A stretch of 64,000 nt of DNA from CAYOSF01 sp964406605 (GCA_964406605.1 CAYOSF010000002.1:1-64000), one strand, 5' to 3'. Numbered from the stretch's first letter, positions 49,043 through 58,081 are shown. Notes: a model not told the origin generated them from the letters alone. A program made the numbers and translations.

Positions 49043-49456
49043 ATGGCCTACGAGGAACAGTTGGCGAAGGTTTGGATCTTCTCGAAGCTGGACCGGTCAG
49101 ACCTCCAGCGCATAGCGAAGGCAGTGGTGCCGCGGCAGTACAAGAAGGGCGAGACGATCGTCTCGGAGGGGGAGCAGGCGGTCGCCTTCTACACGATCAC
49201 CAGCGGCAAAGTCGAGGTCACCAAGGGAGGCCAGCGGCTCACCACAATGGGACCCGGAGGCTCCTTCGGCGAGATGGCGCTGCTTGACGGCCACCCCCGT
49301 TCTGCCAGCCTGGTGGCGGTGGAGGACACGGAGTGCCTGGTCATGACTCGCTGGGACTTCACCGCTGAGCTGCGCACAAACCCAAACATGGCCGCTGCCA
49401 TGTTGCCTGAGCTGAGCAAGCGGATCCGGAGGCTGGAGGGCGAAGAGATCCCCTGA
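49043..49456 (+). CDS. Stand-alone cyclic nucleotide-binding domain protein
   Basis: 137 residues, essentially only a cNMP-binding beta-roll. The phosphate-binding cassette FGEMALLDGHPRSASL (75-90), with Glu77 and Arg86, is intact, so it probably binds cAMP or cGMP. There is no DNA-binding, channel or kinase domain, unlike CRP/FNR. It may act as a small binding adaptor. The ATG at 49043 has GGAGG 7 bases upstream. It is convergent with the pdh operon, 8 bases from the E2 stop. Confidence 0.88.
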   Translation: MAYEEQLAKVWIFSKLDRSDLQRIAKAVVPRQYKKGETIVSEGEQAVAFYTITSGKVEVTKGGQRLTTMGPGGSFGEMALLDGHPRSASLVAVEDTECLVMTRWDFTAELRTNPNMAAAMLPELSKRIRRLEGEEIP

Positions 49457-49464
49457 GAGGCGGC

Positions 49465-50697
49465 CTAGGCCAGCAGGGCCAGCGGGTTCTCGAGGAGACG
49501 GCGGATCTCGTTGAGGAACTGCGCCCCCTGTGCGCCGTCCGTTGCCCTGTGGTCGGCGGAGAGGGCGACCTTCATCAGCTCCCCGGCCGTCACCTGACCG
49601 TCGCGAACCACCGCTGCCGCTCGCACGGCGCCCACGCCCAGGATGGCCGTCTGCGGGGGCTGAATGATGGCGACGAGGCTCTCTACTTCGAACATCCCCA
49701 GGTTGCTGACCGTGAAGGTGCCTTCTGAGTACTCCTCAGGCTTGAGCTTGCCGGACCTGGCCCGGTCCGCAAGGTTGCGGCCGGCCTGGGCGACCTGAAT
49801 CAAGGTCTTGCTCCCGCAGTCGAGGATGGCAGGGGCGATCAGGCCGTCCTCTAGGGCGATGGCGACGCATACGTTGATCGCCTGATGCCGGCGGACCTCG
49901 CCGTCCACCAGCCAGGTGTTGAATGCGGGATGGCGGGCGAGGGCAACGGCCGAGGCCTTGACGATCAGGTCGTTGATGCTGACGTGCGATTCCTCGTCGG
50001 ACGCGCTGTTGATCTGGCGGCGCAGGCGCTGCGCCTCGGCCATGTCGACGTCCAGAGTGAGGTAGTAGTGGGGTGCTTCGCGCTTGCTGAGTGCCATGCG
50101 CCGGGCGATGGCCTGCCGCATGCGGCTCATCGTGACGGCCTCGGGGGCAGTGGCCGCGGGCGTTGCCGGCGGCGGCGCTTCGGCTTGTGCGGTAGGTACC
50201 TGCTCCAGAGCTGCCTCGACGTCTCGCAGAACGATGCGGCCGCCGGGTCCGGTGCCCTGCAGTTTCGCTAGGTCGATACCTTGCTTCTGGGCGAGCTTCC
50301 GGGCGACGGGCGAAGCACGGACCCGGCCGTCGCGCGACGCTGCCGTCTGAGCTGCCTTCTCGCGTTCAACCTCGACGTGGGGCGTCGCGGCCTCCGGTTG
50401 CACGGCCTCGACTGTCCGGACCGTGACGCCGGCCCGCTCGTACTGGGAGATGTCGTCGTCGGGCGCAGCGATGATCGCGATGACGGTGCCGACGGCCAGC
50501 GTCTCGCCCTCGCCGGCCAGGATCTTGCGGAACGTGCCCGACTCGAACGCCTCTATCTCGACGTTCGCCTTGTCGGTCTCGATCTCGGCTATGATCTCGC
50601 CCCGTTCCACGCTGTCGCCTTCCCGCTTCATCCAGCGGATGATCGTGCCTTCCTCCATCTCGGCGCCCATCTGGGGCATGACAACTTCTGAGATCAC
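49465..50697 (-). CDS. pdhC: Dihydrolipoyl acetyltransferase (E2)
   Basis: 410 residues. An N-terminal lipoyl domain with the lipoylated Lys43 in ETDKANVE, an Ala/Pro-rich linker, a peripheral subunit-binding domain (VRASPVARKLAQKQGID near 125-141, then GTGPGGRIVLRDVE) and a catalytic domain ending in the HRATDG motif (SADHRATDGAQGAQFL). It transfers acetyl groups from E1 to CoA and forms the core of the pyruvate dehydrogenase complex. The GTG start has AGGAGG upstream. It is the last gene of the lipB-lipA-orf-lpd-pdhA-pdhB-pdhC operon. Confidence 0.95.
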   Translation of the reverse strand: MISEVVMPQMGAEMEEGTIIRWMKREGDSVERGEIIAEIETDKANVEIEAFESGTFRKILAGEGETLAVGTVIAIIAAPDDDISQYERAGVTVRTVEAVQPEAATPHVEVEREKAAQTAASRDGRVRASPVARKLAQKQGIDLAKLQGTGPGGRIVLRDVEAALEQVPTAQAEAPPPATPAATAPEAVTMSRMRQAIARRMALSKREAPHYYLTLDVDMAEAQRLRRQINSASDEESHVSINDLIVKASAVALARHPAFNTWLVDGEVRRHQAINVCVAIALEDGLIAPAILDCGSKTLIQVAQAGRNLADRARSGKLKPEEYSEGTFTVSNLGMFEVESLVAIIQPPQTAILGVGAVRAAAVVRDGQVTAGELMKVALSADHRATDGAQGAQFLNEIRRLLENPLALLA

Positions 50698-50756
50698 TGT
50701 CGTCCTCCTGGGACCCGCCCTCGCACGGCGAGGTGCGTCTCAGCCTCCATCTCGTT

Positions 50757-51728
50757 CTACATCAGGCCCAGGGCCGCGTCGACGATCTGCTGCTCACTGG
50801 GCAGCGCGGCCCGCTCCAATTCCTTCGCGTAGGGCATCGGCACGTCCGCGCCGCAGACTCGGGCCACCGGGGCATCGAGTTCGTCGAACGCTTCCTCCAT
50901 GATAGTGGCGGCGATCTCGCCGGCGAAGCCGCCGAACTTCCAGTCGTCCTCGACGACGACGGCGCGATGCGTCTTGCGCACGGATCTGATGATGGAGTCC
51001 ACGTCCAGCGGCCGGAGCGTCCTCAGATTGAGTACCTCCGGCTTGTAGCCCCGTTCTACCAGCAAGTCGGCGGCCCGGTCGACCTGGTAGACGCTGCCCG
51101 AGTACCCGATGAGGGTCACGTCCGTGCCTTCGCGGCACAGCTCGGCCTGGCCGAAGGGTACGAAGAACTCACCCTCCGGCACCTCACCTCTTCGGCCGTA
51201 CATGGCCGTGTGCTCGATGAAGATGACCGGATTGGGCTGGCGAAAGGCCGTCTTCAGCAGGCCGCGCGCGTCACCGGGAGTCGAAGGCAGGACCACGCTG
51301 AGGCCGGGGATATGAGCGTACCATCCCTCGAGGCTGTGCGAGTGCTGGCTCCCGAGCTGGCTGCCCGCGCCGCTCGCCATGCGGATGATCATCGGCACGT
51401 GGAGTTGGCCGGCCGACATGTACGATATCTTGGCGGCGTTGTTAACGATCTGGTCGAAGGCGAGCAGGCTGAAGTTGATGGTCATCAACTCCACCACCGG
51501 GCGTAGCCCTCCCATCGCCGCCCCGATGCCGCAGCCGACGACGACGGACTCGGAGATCGGCGTGTCTCGGACGCGCTCCGGCCCGAACTCCTCCTGCAGG
51601 CCTTTGGTGACGGCGTAGGAGCCGCCGTAGGCGCCGATGTCCTCTCCCATGAGGATTACCCTGTCGTCGGCCAGCATCTCCTCACGAAGAGTCTGCCGGA
51701 GCGCCTCGCGGAAGGTCAGTTCGCGCAC
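50757..51728 (-). CDS. pdhB: Pyruvate dehydrogenase E1 component, beta subunit
   Basis: 323 residues from the GTG at 51728, two bases after the pdhA stop, giving the typical N-terminus MRELTFREALRQTLREEM; the frame itself opens at 51752. Conserved blocks are GEDIGAYGGSYAVTKGL near 33-49, DTPISESVVVGCGIGAAMGG and the C-terminal EVLNLRTLRPLDVDSI. It pairs with pdhA to form the decarboxylating E1. It is more similar to acetoin/pyruvate E1 beta of complete complexes than to the free-standing pair at 5-6 kb. Confidence 0.94.
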   Translation of the reverse strand: MRELTFREALRQTLREEMLADDRVILMGEDIGAYGGSYAVTKGLQEEFGPERVRDTPISESVVVGCGIGAAMGGLRPVVELMTINFSLLAFDQIVNNAAKISYMSAGQLHVPMIIRMASGAGSQLGSQHSHSLEGWYAHIPGLSVVLPSTPGDARGLLKTAFRQPNPVIFIEHTAMYGRRGEVPEGEFFVPFGQAELCREGTDVTLIGYSGSVYQVDRAADLLVERGYKPEVLNLRTLRPLDVDSIIRSVRKTHRAVVVEDDWKFGGFAGEIAATIMEEAFDELDAPVARVCGADVPMPYAKELERAALPSEQQIVDAALGLM

Positions 51729-51730
51729 GG

Positions 51731-52735
51731 CTACGTCCCGTCTTCCTTGCACACGTGCTCGTAGAGTGCCTGCGGAGGGGGGTGCGGGCTCTCCTCGGCG
51801 AAGCGCGCCGCCTCGTTCACCGATTGCTCGATCTCGGCCTGGAGCGCCCCGAAAGCCTGCTCATCGATCACACCTTCCCGCTCCAGATACCGCCGGAAGG
51901 CGACGATCGGGTCACGCTCGCGCCAGTCCGCGGTCTCCTCCTTGCTGCGGTAGAGCTCTGGGTCCGCCATCGAGTGGCCGCGGAACCGATACGTCACCGC
52001 CTCGAGGAAGGCCGGGCCCTCGCCGTCGCGAACGCGGCCTGCGGCTCGCCGCGTGGCTTCATACACCTTCAGGACGTCCATGCCATCCGTCCGTTCCGCG
52101 GGCATGCCGTACGCGGCGGCCCGCTTGTGCACCTCTGCGACGGCGGAAACCCTGTGAATCTCCGTTCCCATCCCATAGCAGTTGTTCTCGCAGAGAAAGA
52201 GGACGGGCAGCTTCCACACCGCGGCCAGGTTGAGCGCCTCGTGGAACTGGCCCTCGTTCGTGGCGCCGTCTCCGAAGATGCAGAGGACGATTCGACCGTT
52301 GCCTAAACGCTGGTTGGCCAGCGCCAGCCCGCACGCCAGCGGCAGGTGCCCGGCCACGATGGCGTAGCCGCCCAGGAAGGACCGCTCGGCGTCGAAGAGG
52401 TGCATCGAGCCGCCCTTGCCGCGACTCACGCCCGTGTCCCTCCCGAAGAGCTCCGCCATCACCCGTCCCGGCTCCACGCCGCGGGCCAGCGCGTGTCCGT
52501 GGTCTCGGTAGTGGGTGACGATCTGGTCGTCGTCGTTGACGGCGGCGATGGCGCCCACCGCCACCGCCTCCTCACCGATGTACAGGTGCAGGAAGCCGGC
52601 GATGCGGCCGCGGGCGTACATCTCCGCCGCCTTCTCCTCGAAGCGGCGGATGAGCATCATCTGCCGCAGCAGGTCGATGAGGCGGGCGTCATTGAGGCCC
52701 CGGGCCTTCCGCCTTCGGGCAACCCGCGCCATCAC
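51731..52735 (-). CDS. pdhA: Pyruvate dehydrogenase E1 component, alpha subunit
   Basis: 334 residues. The ThDP motif runs GDGATNEGQFHEALN to ENNCYGMGT (about residues 170-200), with HYRDHGHALARG near 75 and SRGKGGSMHLFD near 101. The phosphorylation-loop region RFRGHSMADPELYR is present. The GTG start overlaps the lpd stop by four bases (GTGA), with an in-frame ATG directly after. Coupled position and gene order support a complete PDH complex. Confidence 0.94.
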   Translation of the reverse strand: MMARVARRRKARGLNDARLIDLLRQMMLIRRFEEKAAEMYARGRIAGFLHLYIGEEAVAVGAIAAVNDDDQIVTHYRDHGHALARGVEPGRVMAELFGRDTGVSRGKGGSMHLFDAERSFLGGYAIVAGHLPLACGLALANQRLGNGRIVLCIFGDGATNEGQFHEALNLAAVWKLPVLFLCENNCYGMGTEIHRVSAVAEVHKRAAAYGMPAERTDGMDVLKVYEATRRAAGRVRDGEGPAFLEAVTYRFRGHSMADPELYRSKEETADWRERDPIVAFRRYLEREGVIDEQAFGALQAEIEQSVNEAARFAEESPHPPPQALYEHVCKEDGT

Positions 52736-54123
52736 TCTCTCCAGAAGTGGATAGCCTCACCGCTCACGGCAAGCGCGGCTTCCTTCACGATCTCCGAAAG
52801 GGTGGGGTGGGCGTGCACCGCCCAGCCCAGCTCTCGGGGAGTGGTCTCCAGAAGGGCGCCCAGCGAGGCCTCCGCCAGCAGCTCGGTGGCGTCCTGCCCG
52901 ATGAGGTGGTAACCGACGATCTCGTCCGTTGCGGCGTTCACTACCAGCTTGGCCAGCCCGTCCGTCCGGTCCACGGCCACCGCCTTGCCGCTCGCCCGGT
53001 ACGGGAACTTGCCCACCTTAACCTCCATGCCCCGCTCTTGGGCCTGAGCTTCCGTCAGTCCCAGGCTCGCCACCTGCGGCTGGCAGTAGGTGCAGCGCGG
53101 CATCTTCTCATACGATAGCGGCTGCGTTTCCTGTCCTGCGATTCCCTCGACGGCGGCGACTCCTTGGGCCGACGCGACGTGTGCGAGTAGGAGTTTCCCG
53201 GTGACGTCACCGATCGCATACACTCCGGGCACGTTGGTCCGCATGAGGTCGTCGATGCTCACGAACCCGCGCTCCAGCTCTACGCCCACCTTCTCCAGGC
53301 CGACATTCGCGGTGTTCGCGGCCATGCCGATCCCCAGCAGGACCTTGTGGGCCGGGAACTCCTCCTCCTTGTCGTTGACGGTCACCGACACCGTGGCTTT
53401 CTCCTTCGCCACCTCGATTCCGGCCACCTGTGCGCCTGTGCGGTAGCCGATGCCCTGCTTCTTGAAGGCGCGCTCCAACTGGCGGCTGATCTCCTCGTCC
53501 TCCAGAGGGACTAGATGGTCCAGCATCTCGAGCACCGTCACGTCGCAGCCGTAGGCGTGGTAGAAATAGGCGAACTCCACGCCGATCGGTCCGCCGCCGA
53601 CGATGACGATGGATTGCGGCGGCTCGCGTAGCTCCAGCGCCTCGCGACTCGTGATCACCACCCGGCCGTCTATGTCCACGCCGGGCAGGGATCGGGCGTG
53701 AGCGCCGGTGGCAACGATGATGTGCTCGGCTTCCACCACATCGCCCGCGGGCTGCACGCCGATCTCGTGCGGCCCCTTGAGCTCCCCGCGACCGCTGATG
53801 ACCGCGACCCGGTTCTTCTTGAGGAGGAACTCCACTCCCTTCACCATGCGGTCCGCCACTTGCCGGCTGCGGTCGATCGCCTTTCCCATATCGATGCGGA
53901 GCGCGTCGTAGCTGATGCCGAACTCCTCGGAATTGCGGAACAGGTGCACCAGCTCCGCGTTCCAGAGGAGGGCCTTGCTCGGGATGCAGCCCCAATTCAG
54001 GCAGAGCCCGCCGACGCGGTCCTCTTCGATGAGCGCGGCCCTGAGGTCCAGCTGCGCGGCGCGGATTGCCGCGACGTAGCCGCCCGGTCCCCCACCGATG
54101 ATAGCGACGTCGTACTTAGTCAT
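52732..54123 (-). CDS. lpdA: Dihydrolipoyl dehydrogenase (E3)
   Basis: 463 residues. FAD-binding GGGPGGYVAAIRAAQL near 10-25, the redox-active disulfide C41-C46 in CLNWGCIPSKA, NAD-binding VGGGPIGVEFAYF near 176-188, the second FAD motif GVYAIGDVTG and the C-terminal His-Glu pair in HAHPTLSEIVKEA. It reoxidises dihydrolipoamide on E2. The ATG overlaps the stop of the preceding nuclease-like gene (ATGA). Confidence 0.97.
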   Translation of the reverse strand: MTKYDVAIIGGGPGGYVAAIRAAQLDLRAALIEEDRVGGLCLNWGCIPSKALLWNAELVHLFRNSEEFGISYDALRIDMGKAIDRSRQVADRMVKGVEFLLKKNRVAVISGRGELKGPHEIGVQPAGDVVEAEHIIVATGAHARSLPGVDIDGRVVITSREALELREPPQSIVIVGGGPIGVEFAYFYHAYGCDVTVLEMLDHLVPLEDEEISRQLERAFKKQGIGYRTGAQVAGIEVAKEKATVSVTVNDKEEEFPAHKVLLGIGMAANTANVGLEKVGVELERGFVSIDDLMRTNVPGVYAIGDVTGKLLLAHVASAQGVAAVEGIAGQETQPLSYEKMPRCTYCQPQVASLGLTEAQAQERGMEVKVGKFPYRASGKAVAVDRTDGLAKLVVNAATDEIVGYHLIGQDATELLAEASLGALLETTPRELGWAVHAHPTLSEIVKEAALAVSGEAIHFWRE

Positions 54124-54602
54124 GACTGCAGCCTTGTCGTGATCTCGCGCACTCCGCGTTCAGTGAGCAAGCTTCCTTGCACGAGCAGAATGTGGCCGTT
54201 GACGTGCGGGCTGAATCGGGCGTGCGCCTCGATGGCCGAGTGCGGAATCCTGTAGGCCTCTTTGACCGTGAAATCCCTGTTGAAAAGGACGGCCACGAGA
54301 TAGTCGAATTCGGCGTTCTGAAGGTTCCTGATGGGGCTGAGTTGTCTTGACTTGTTGGTCGCGTCCAGCCGCCGCGTCTTGATCTGGTAGCGGCTGCCAT
54401 CCTCACCAGTGGCATCGTATCCCTGAGTATTCCCACTAGCCAGCGTGAGCCTCAGCCGTTGAGAGACCAGCCACTCTGCGTAGTCTGCTACTGGGTTGTT
54501 TCGGGTTCGTACCACGCCCCGTCTCTTCAGTTCATCCAGGATGTCAGCGAAGCAACGAAGGAGATCAGCCTCGGAGTAGCACTTCGGATCGAACGCGCTC
54601 AT
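54120..54602 (-). CDS. PD-(D/E)XK nuclease-like protein of unknown function (DUF6998-like)
   Basis: 160 residues, soluble. The central region has NNPVADYAEWLVSQRL with Glu43, then GYDATGEDG with Asp63, then RYQIKTRRL with Gln73 and Lys75. This E...D...QxK pattern fits a PD-(D/E)XK nuclease core. SRQLSPIRNLQNAEFDYLVA follows and is typical of an orphan family I recall as DUF6998. It overlaps lipA upstream and lpd downstream by four bases each, so it is translated within the pdh-lipoate operon. Nuclease activity is inferred from the motif only. Confidence 0.75.
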   Translation of the reverse strand: MSAFDPKCYSEADLLRCFADILDELKRRGVVRTRNNPVADYAEWLVSQRLRLTLASGNTQGYDATGEDGSRYQIKTRRLDATNKSRQLSPIRNLQNAEFDYLVAVLFNRDFTVKEAYRIPHSAIEAHARFSPHVNGHILLVQGSLLTERGVREITTRLQS

Positions 54603-55534
54603 GCTTGCTCTCTGATGACGCCGCCGTGTGGCTCTGGCGCTTCTACTTGCAGTTGCGCGTGGTAGGAGCTGCGCACGAGCGGGCCCGCCTCCACGTGCCG
54701 GAAACCCAGTTCGCGACCTTTCTCAACGAACGAATGGAACTCGTCCGGCGCGTAGTACCGTTCTACCGGCAGGTGCTTCCGGCTGGGTCGTAGGTACTGG
54801 CCGATCGTCACCAGCCCGACCCCTGCGTCTCGAAGGTCCGCCATCATCTCAAAGACCTCGTCGCGGGTCTCGCCCAGCCCGACCATCAATCCGGACTTGG
54901 TAAGAAGCGAAGGGTCCAGCAACTTCGCGTGTCGCAGCAGTTCGAGCGAGCGCTCGTAGCGCGCCTGGGGGCGCACACGCCGGTAGAGACGGGGAACGGT
55001 CTCCACGTTGTGGTTCAGGACATATGGTCGTGCTCGGACTACCGTCTCCAGGGCCTTCCAGTCGCCCAGGAAGTCTGGGATCAGGACCTCGACCCGGCAG
55101 GTCGGCCTGTCGCGGCGGACGGCCTCGATGCAAGCTGCGAAGATGCCCGCGCCGCCGTCCGGCTGGTCGTCCCGAGTCACCGATGTAATGACCGCGTAGT
55201 CCAAACCCAGCATGCGGACGGTCCCGGCGACGCGTTGCGGTTCGAGCGCGTCGAGCTCCGGCTGCGGGCGGCCGCTGCTAACACCGCAGAAACGGCAGGC
55301 CCTGGTGCAGGTGTCGCCGAGGATCATGAACGTCGCGGTACCGGCGTTGAAGCATTCGCCGATGTTCGGACAGTGCGCCTCCTCGCATACCGTATGCAGT
55401 TGGTGACGGCGCAGCAGTCCTCCCATGCGCTGGTATCGCTCGCCCGCCGGAAGGCGCACCTTGAGCCAAGGGGGCTTCGCATCTCGGACGGTGGTGCTCG
55501 CCCGCCCACTGGCGGGGGTCTTGCTGCTCTCCAT
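54599..55534 (-). CDS. lipA: Lipoyl synthase
   Basis: 311 residues. The auxiliary iron-sulfur cluster motif CEEAHCPNIGEC is near 50-61, the radical SAM motif CTRACRFC near 76-83 and the C-terminal RSSYHA Ser ligand is present. It inserts two sulfurs into octanoyl groups on E2, completing the lipoyl cofactor used by the downstream pdh genes. The ATG has GGGATAGGG upstream. The stop overlaps the nuclease-like gene start (ATGA). Confidence 0.97.
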   Translation of the reverse strand: MESSKTPASGRASTTVRDAKPPWLKVRLPAGERYQRMGGLLRRHQLHTVCEEAHCPNIGECFNAGTATFMILGDTCTRACRFCGVSSGRPQPELDALEPQRVAGTVRMLGLDYAVITSVTRDDQPDGGAGIFAACIEAVRRDRPTCRVEVLIPDFLGDWKALETVVRARPYVLNHNVETVPRLYRRVRPQARYERSLELLRHAKLLDPSLLTKSGLMVGLGETRDEVFEMMADLRDAGVGLVTIGQYLRPSRKHLPVERYYAPDEFHSFVEKGRELGFRHVEAGPLVRSSYHAQLQVEAPEPHGGVIREQA

Positions 55535-55542
55535 CCGGTTCC

Positions 55543-56229
55543 CTATCCCACCGTGGCTTCGGCCGCGGCCTCTGTCAGCTTCACCGGAAACGCATGGCCG
55601 AAGGCTGCAACTACGGCGTCCATCACGGCGTCCATTTGCGGCGCCCGCCCCAGCTCGTGGGCCATCGAGGTGACGGCAGCGTCGGGCAGGCCACAGGGGA
55701 CGATGTGCGAGAAGAAGCGAAGGTCCGGGTCGACGTTCAGCGCGAAGCCGTGGCTGGTGATTCCTCTGGAGATGTGCACTCCGATGGCGGCTATCTTCGC
55801 ATCTCCGACCCAGACGCCGGGGCGGCCTGCCACACGGGCCGCGCCGATCCCGAAGGCCGAGAGCGCATCGATGAGCATCGCTTCCAACGAGCGGACGTAC
55901 CAGAGGGGGCCCCGGCGCCAGCGTTCGAGGTTCAGGATGGGATAGCCGACGAGCTGCCCGGGGCCGTGGAACGTCACGTCTCCCCCTCGGTCGACACGGT
56001 GGATTCCGGCGCCCAGCCGGGTGAGCGCCTCCTCGTGGACCAGCAGGTTCTCCGGTTTGCCCCGCACGCCGAAGGTGTACGTCGGTGGGTGCTCAAGCAG
56101 CAGCAGCCGCCCGCGGCCATCCGCCCGGCAGGCCTCGACCAGACGTCGCTGCTCGTCCCAGGTGTCCTGGTAGCCGGACAGGCCGAGGCGCTGCACAATG
56201 CACGGGACGGCGGCGGGGCTGGCTTCCAT
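55543..56229 (-). CDS. lipB: Octanoyl-(acyl-carrier-protein):protein N-octanoyltransferase
   Basis: 228 residues. LipB motifs are RGGDVTFHGPGQLVGYPILN near 80-99, the catalytic Lys in VGDAKIAAIGVHISRG near 142-157 and the catalytic Cys in HIVPCGLPDAAVTS near 183. It transfers octanoate from ACP to apo-E2, the step before LipA. It is first in the operon, 8 bases before lipA. No ribosome binding site is apparent; TAAGAT lies about 60 bases upstream. Confidence 0.96.
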   Translation of the reverse strand: MEASPAAVPCIVQRLGLSGYQDTWDEQRRLVEACRADGRGRLLLLEHPPTYTFGVRGKPENLLVHEEALTRLGAGIHRVDRGGDVTFHGPGQLVGYPILNLERWRRGPLWYVRSLEAMLIDALSAFGIGAARVAGRPGVWVGDAKIAAIGVHISRGITSHGFALNVDPDLRFFSHIVPCGLPDAAVTSMAHELGRAPQMDAVMDAVVAAFGHAFPVKLTEAAAEATVG

Positions 56230-56385
56230 CTCAGAAGGCTGATGGTGCTGGTTGCGATGGCGACGGCGGTTACCGTCCCTACTAGATCGATCTTAACACA
56301 TGACCTTGCCGCCGCCTTCGGGAGCCTCGGCTGCCGCATGTAGGGTCTTGCCTCATGCCCGCTCGCCCGCTGGGCCGAACTCCGG

Positions 56386-57453
56386 CTAGTCCGTTTTCGG
56401 CTTTCTCCGCCCGTGCGCCTCATCCAGCGCGGCGCGGATGCGCGCCTCGATGGGTGAGAAAGGGTTCGCCTCAGCCGCGAGCGCCCGCAAACGCTCGAAG
56501 TTCTGGTAGCCGTCCTCGCGTTCTGCGGCCCACTGGCGGGCGAAGTCGCCGTTGCTCACCTCGTCCATGATCCGCTGCAGATGCTGGCGTATCGGCTCCC
56601 GGTCCATGGCGATGGTGCGCATCATGCCTCCGTACTGGCTGGTCCGGGAGTGCAGACGGGACTGCTCGACGAAGCCGATGTCGGCCATCGCTTGGAAGGT
56701 CTGTGCGATCTCGCCGGAGAGGTAGAAGTCCAGTATCAGCGCCTCCGGCGGCAGGCCGGCCTGCAGCCCGACGTCAAGCATGAGCATCATGGTGGTGCCG
56801 AGCAGCGAACCGAAACCCTGCTCGTGGTAGAGGTCCAGGATCGCCTCGTTTCTGGCCGCCAGCCCGAAGGCGCCCCCACCCGATGCGGACAGCGTGCCGA
56901 TGCCCTTGGCCAGCGCAAGGAGGATGTCCCACGCATGCCCGCTCGCATCCTGCTCGACCGAGACGTAGCTGTAGAATCCGCGGCCCTGCTCGTACAACTG
57001 CCGCAACTGCCTGCCGATCATTCGTGGCGCCAGAAGCAGGATGTCGACGTCCCGCCGCACGTCCAGCCTGTCGAAGGCCAGATTGTATCCGGAAGCGAAC
57101 ACAAGGGCGTCGTTCTGCTGCAGGTGGGGCGCGATCTGCCCGCGGAAGGTCTCGGGCAACGCCTCGTCGGGGATGAGCAGAAGCAAGACATCGGCCGCCC
57201 CGGCGGCCTCGGCGATGGGCCGAACCGGGAAGCCGTCGGCTTCCGCCTGCTTCCAGGAGTCGTCTTCGAGGGTGCCGACGATGATGTTGGCGCCGCCTTC
57301 ACGCGGTTCGCCGCGCAGGCTGTCGCGCAGGTTGAGTGCCTGGGCGCGCCCCTGATTGCCGTAACCCACGAAGCCCACCGTCCGATCGCTCAGGTGGCGC
57401 AGGTCACCGTCGCCTTCACCGAAGGCGCGGAGCGGAGGTGTGCCGTCGCTCAT
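56386..57453 (-). CDS. ilvC: Ketol-acid reductoisomerase
   Basis: 355 residues from the ATG at 57453, which overlaps the DUF3090 stop by ATGA; the frame opens further upstream without support. The NAD(P)-binding motif VGFVGYGNQGRAQALNLRDS is at 26-45. The IlvC C-terminal domain is shown by GTTMMLMLDVGLQAGLPPEA with metal-binding Asp and Glu, then YLSGEIAQTFQAM. It catalyses the second common step of valine/isoleucine synthesis. No ilvB, ilvN or ilvD is nearby, and pairing with DUF3090 is unusual. Confidence 0.9.
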   Translation of the reverse strand: MSDGTPPLRAFGEGDGDLRHLSDRTVGFVGYGNQGRAQALNLRDSLRGEPREGGANIIVGTLEDDSWKQAEADGFPVRPIAEAAGAADVLLLLIPDEALPETFRGQIAPHLQQNDALVFASGYNLAFDRLDVRRDVDILLLAPRMIGRQLRQLYEQGRGFYSYVSVEQDASGHAWDILLALAKGIGTLSASGGGAFGLAARNEAILDLYHEQGFGSLLGTTMMLMLDVGLQAGLPPEALILDFYLSGEIAQTFQAMADIGFVEQSRLHSRTSQYGGMMRTIAMDREPIRQHLQRIMDEVSNGDFARQWAAEREDGYQNFERLRALAAEANPFSPIEARIRAALDEAHGRRKPKTD

Positions 57454-57965
57454 GGCTGGGAGACGGGCAGCTCCGAGTGACCGTTGCGCCGCAGGCACTT
57501 GTGGCCTTCGGGGTCGATGGGGTGCCCACACAGCAGGCACACGGGTCGACCGGCGCTCACCACCTGCTCCGCCTGGTCGGCGAAGTCGCGGCACTGACCA
57601 CGGCTTGCCTGACAGGAGAACGTGGGATCTGCGTCGCGGTCGTCGTTCGGAGCATAGGCGAAGATGGATAAGAGTCCGCTCGTCTCGTCGTAGCCGATCC
57701 CCAGCCTGCCGATCTTGAAGTCGACCTCCGGGTCCTCCGGGAAGGCATCGTCCAGAGGTGGTGGGCTGGATTCGGACGGCGGTTCCTTGCTGGCCGTCTG
57801 TTGCAGGATTTGCCGGATGGCCAGGCTCAGCGCCGCAAGCTGCTCCTTCTCCAGCCAGAGCGCGGCGGACTCCTTGCCGCTTCTCACCTGCATCCTGAAC
57901 GTGCGCTGGCCGGGCTCTCCGATGGCCTCCGCCCTCAGGAGCTCGGCGCGGCCGAAATCAGTCAT
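57450..57965 (-). CDS. DUF3090 family protein
   Basis: 171 residues. The family opening RAEAIGEPGQRTFRMQVRSG near 10-29 and WLEKEQLAALSLAI near 37-50 are clear. The C-terminal zinc-ribbon-like end has CLLCGHPIDPEGHKC with four Cys/His ligands. Known in Actinobacteria and Chloroflexota; function unknown. A TACAAT lies 9 bases before the ATG, so the mRNA is probably leaderless. It is coupled to ilvC. Confidence 0.88.
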   Translation of the reverse strand: MTDFGRAELLRAEAIGEPGQRTFRMQVRSGKESAALWLEKEQLAALSLAIRQILQQTASKEPPSESSPPPLDDAFPEDPEVDFKIGRLGIGYDETSGLLSIFAYAPNDDRDADPTFSCQASRGQCRDFADQAEQVVSAGRPVCLLCGHPIDPEGHKCLRRNGHSELPVSQP

Positions 57966-57974
57966 GATGGACTC

Positions 57975-57980
57975 ATTGTA
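57975..57980 (-). promoter_or_regulatory. -10 of DUF3090-ilvC operon, leaderless type
   Basis: TACAAT on the minus strand, nine bases before the ATG at 57965, leaving no room for a ribosome binding site in the mRNA. Confidence 0.5.
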
Positions 57981-58081
57981 CGACGGCGGCGGCCGGAGAT
58001 GTCAACGACCGCCGGCCGGCTAGCCGCGCGGGTGCTACGGGTACCGAGCGACGCGACGATGACCCAAGGCGGCAAACCGTC

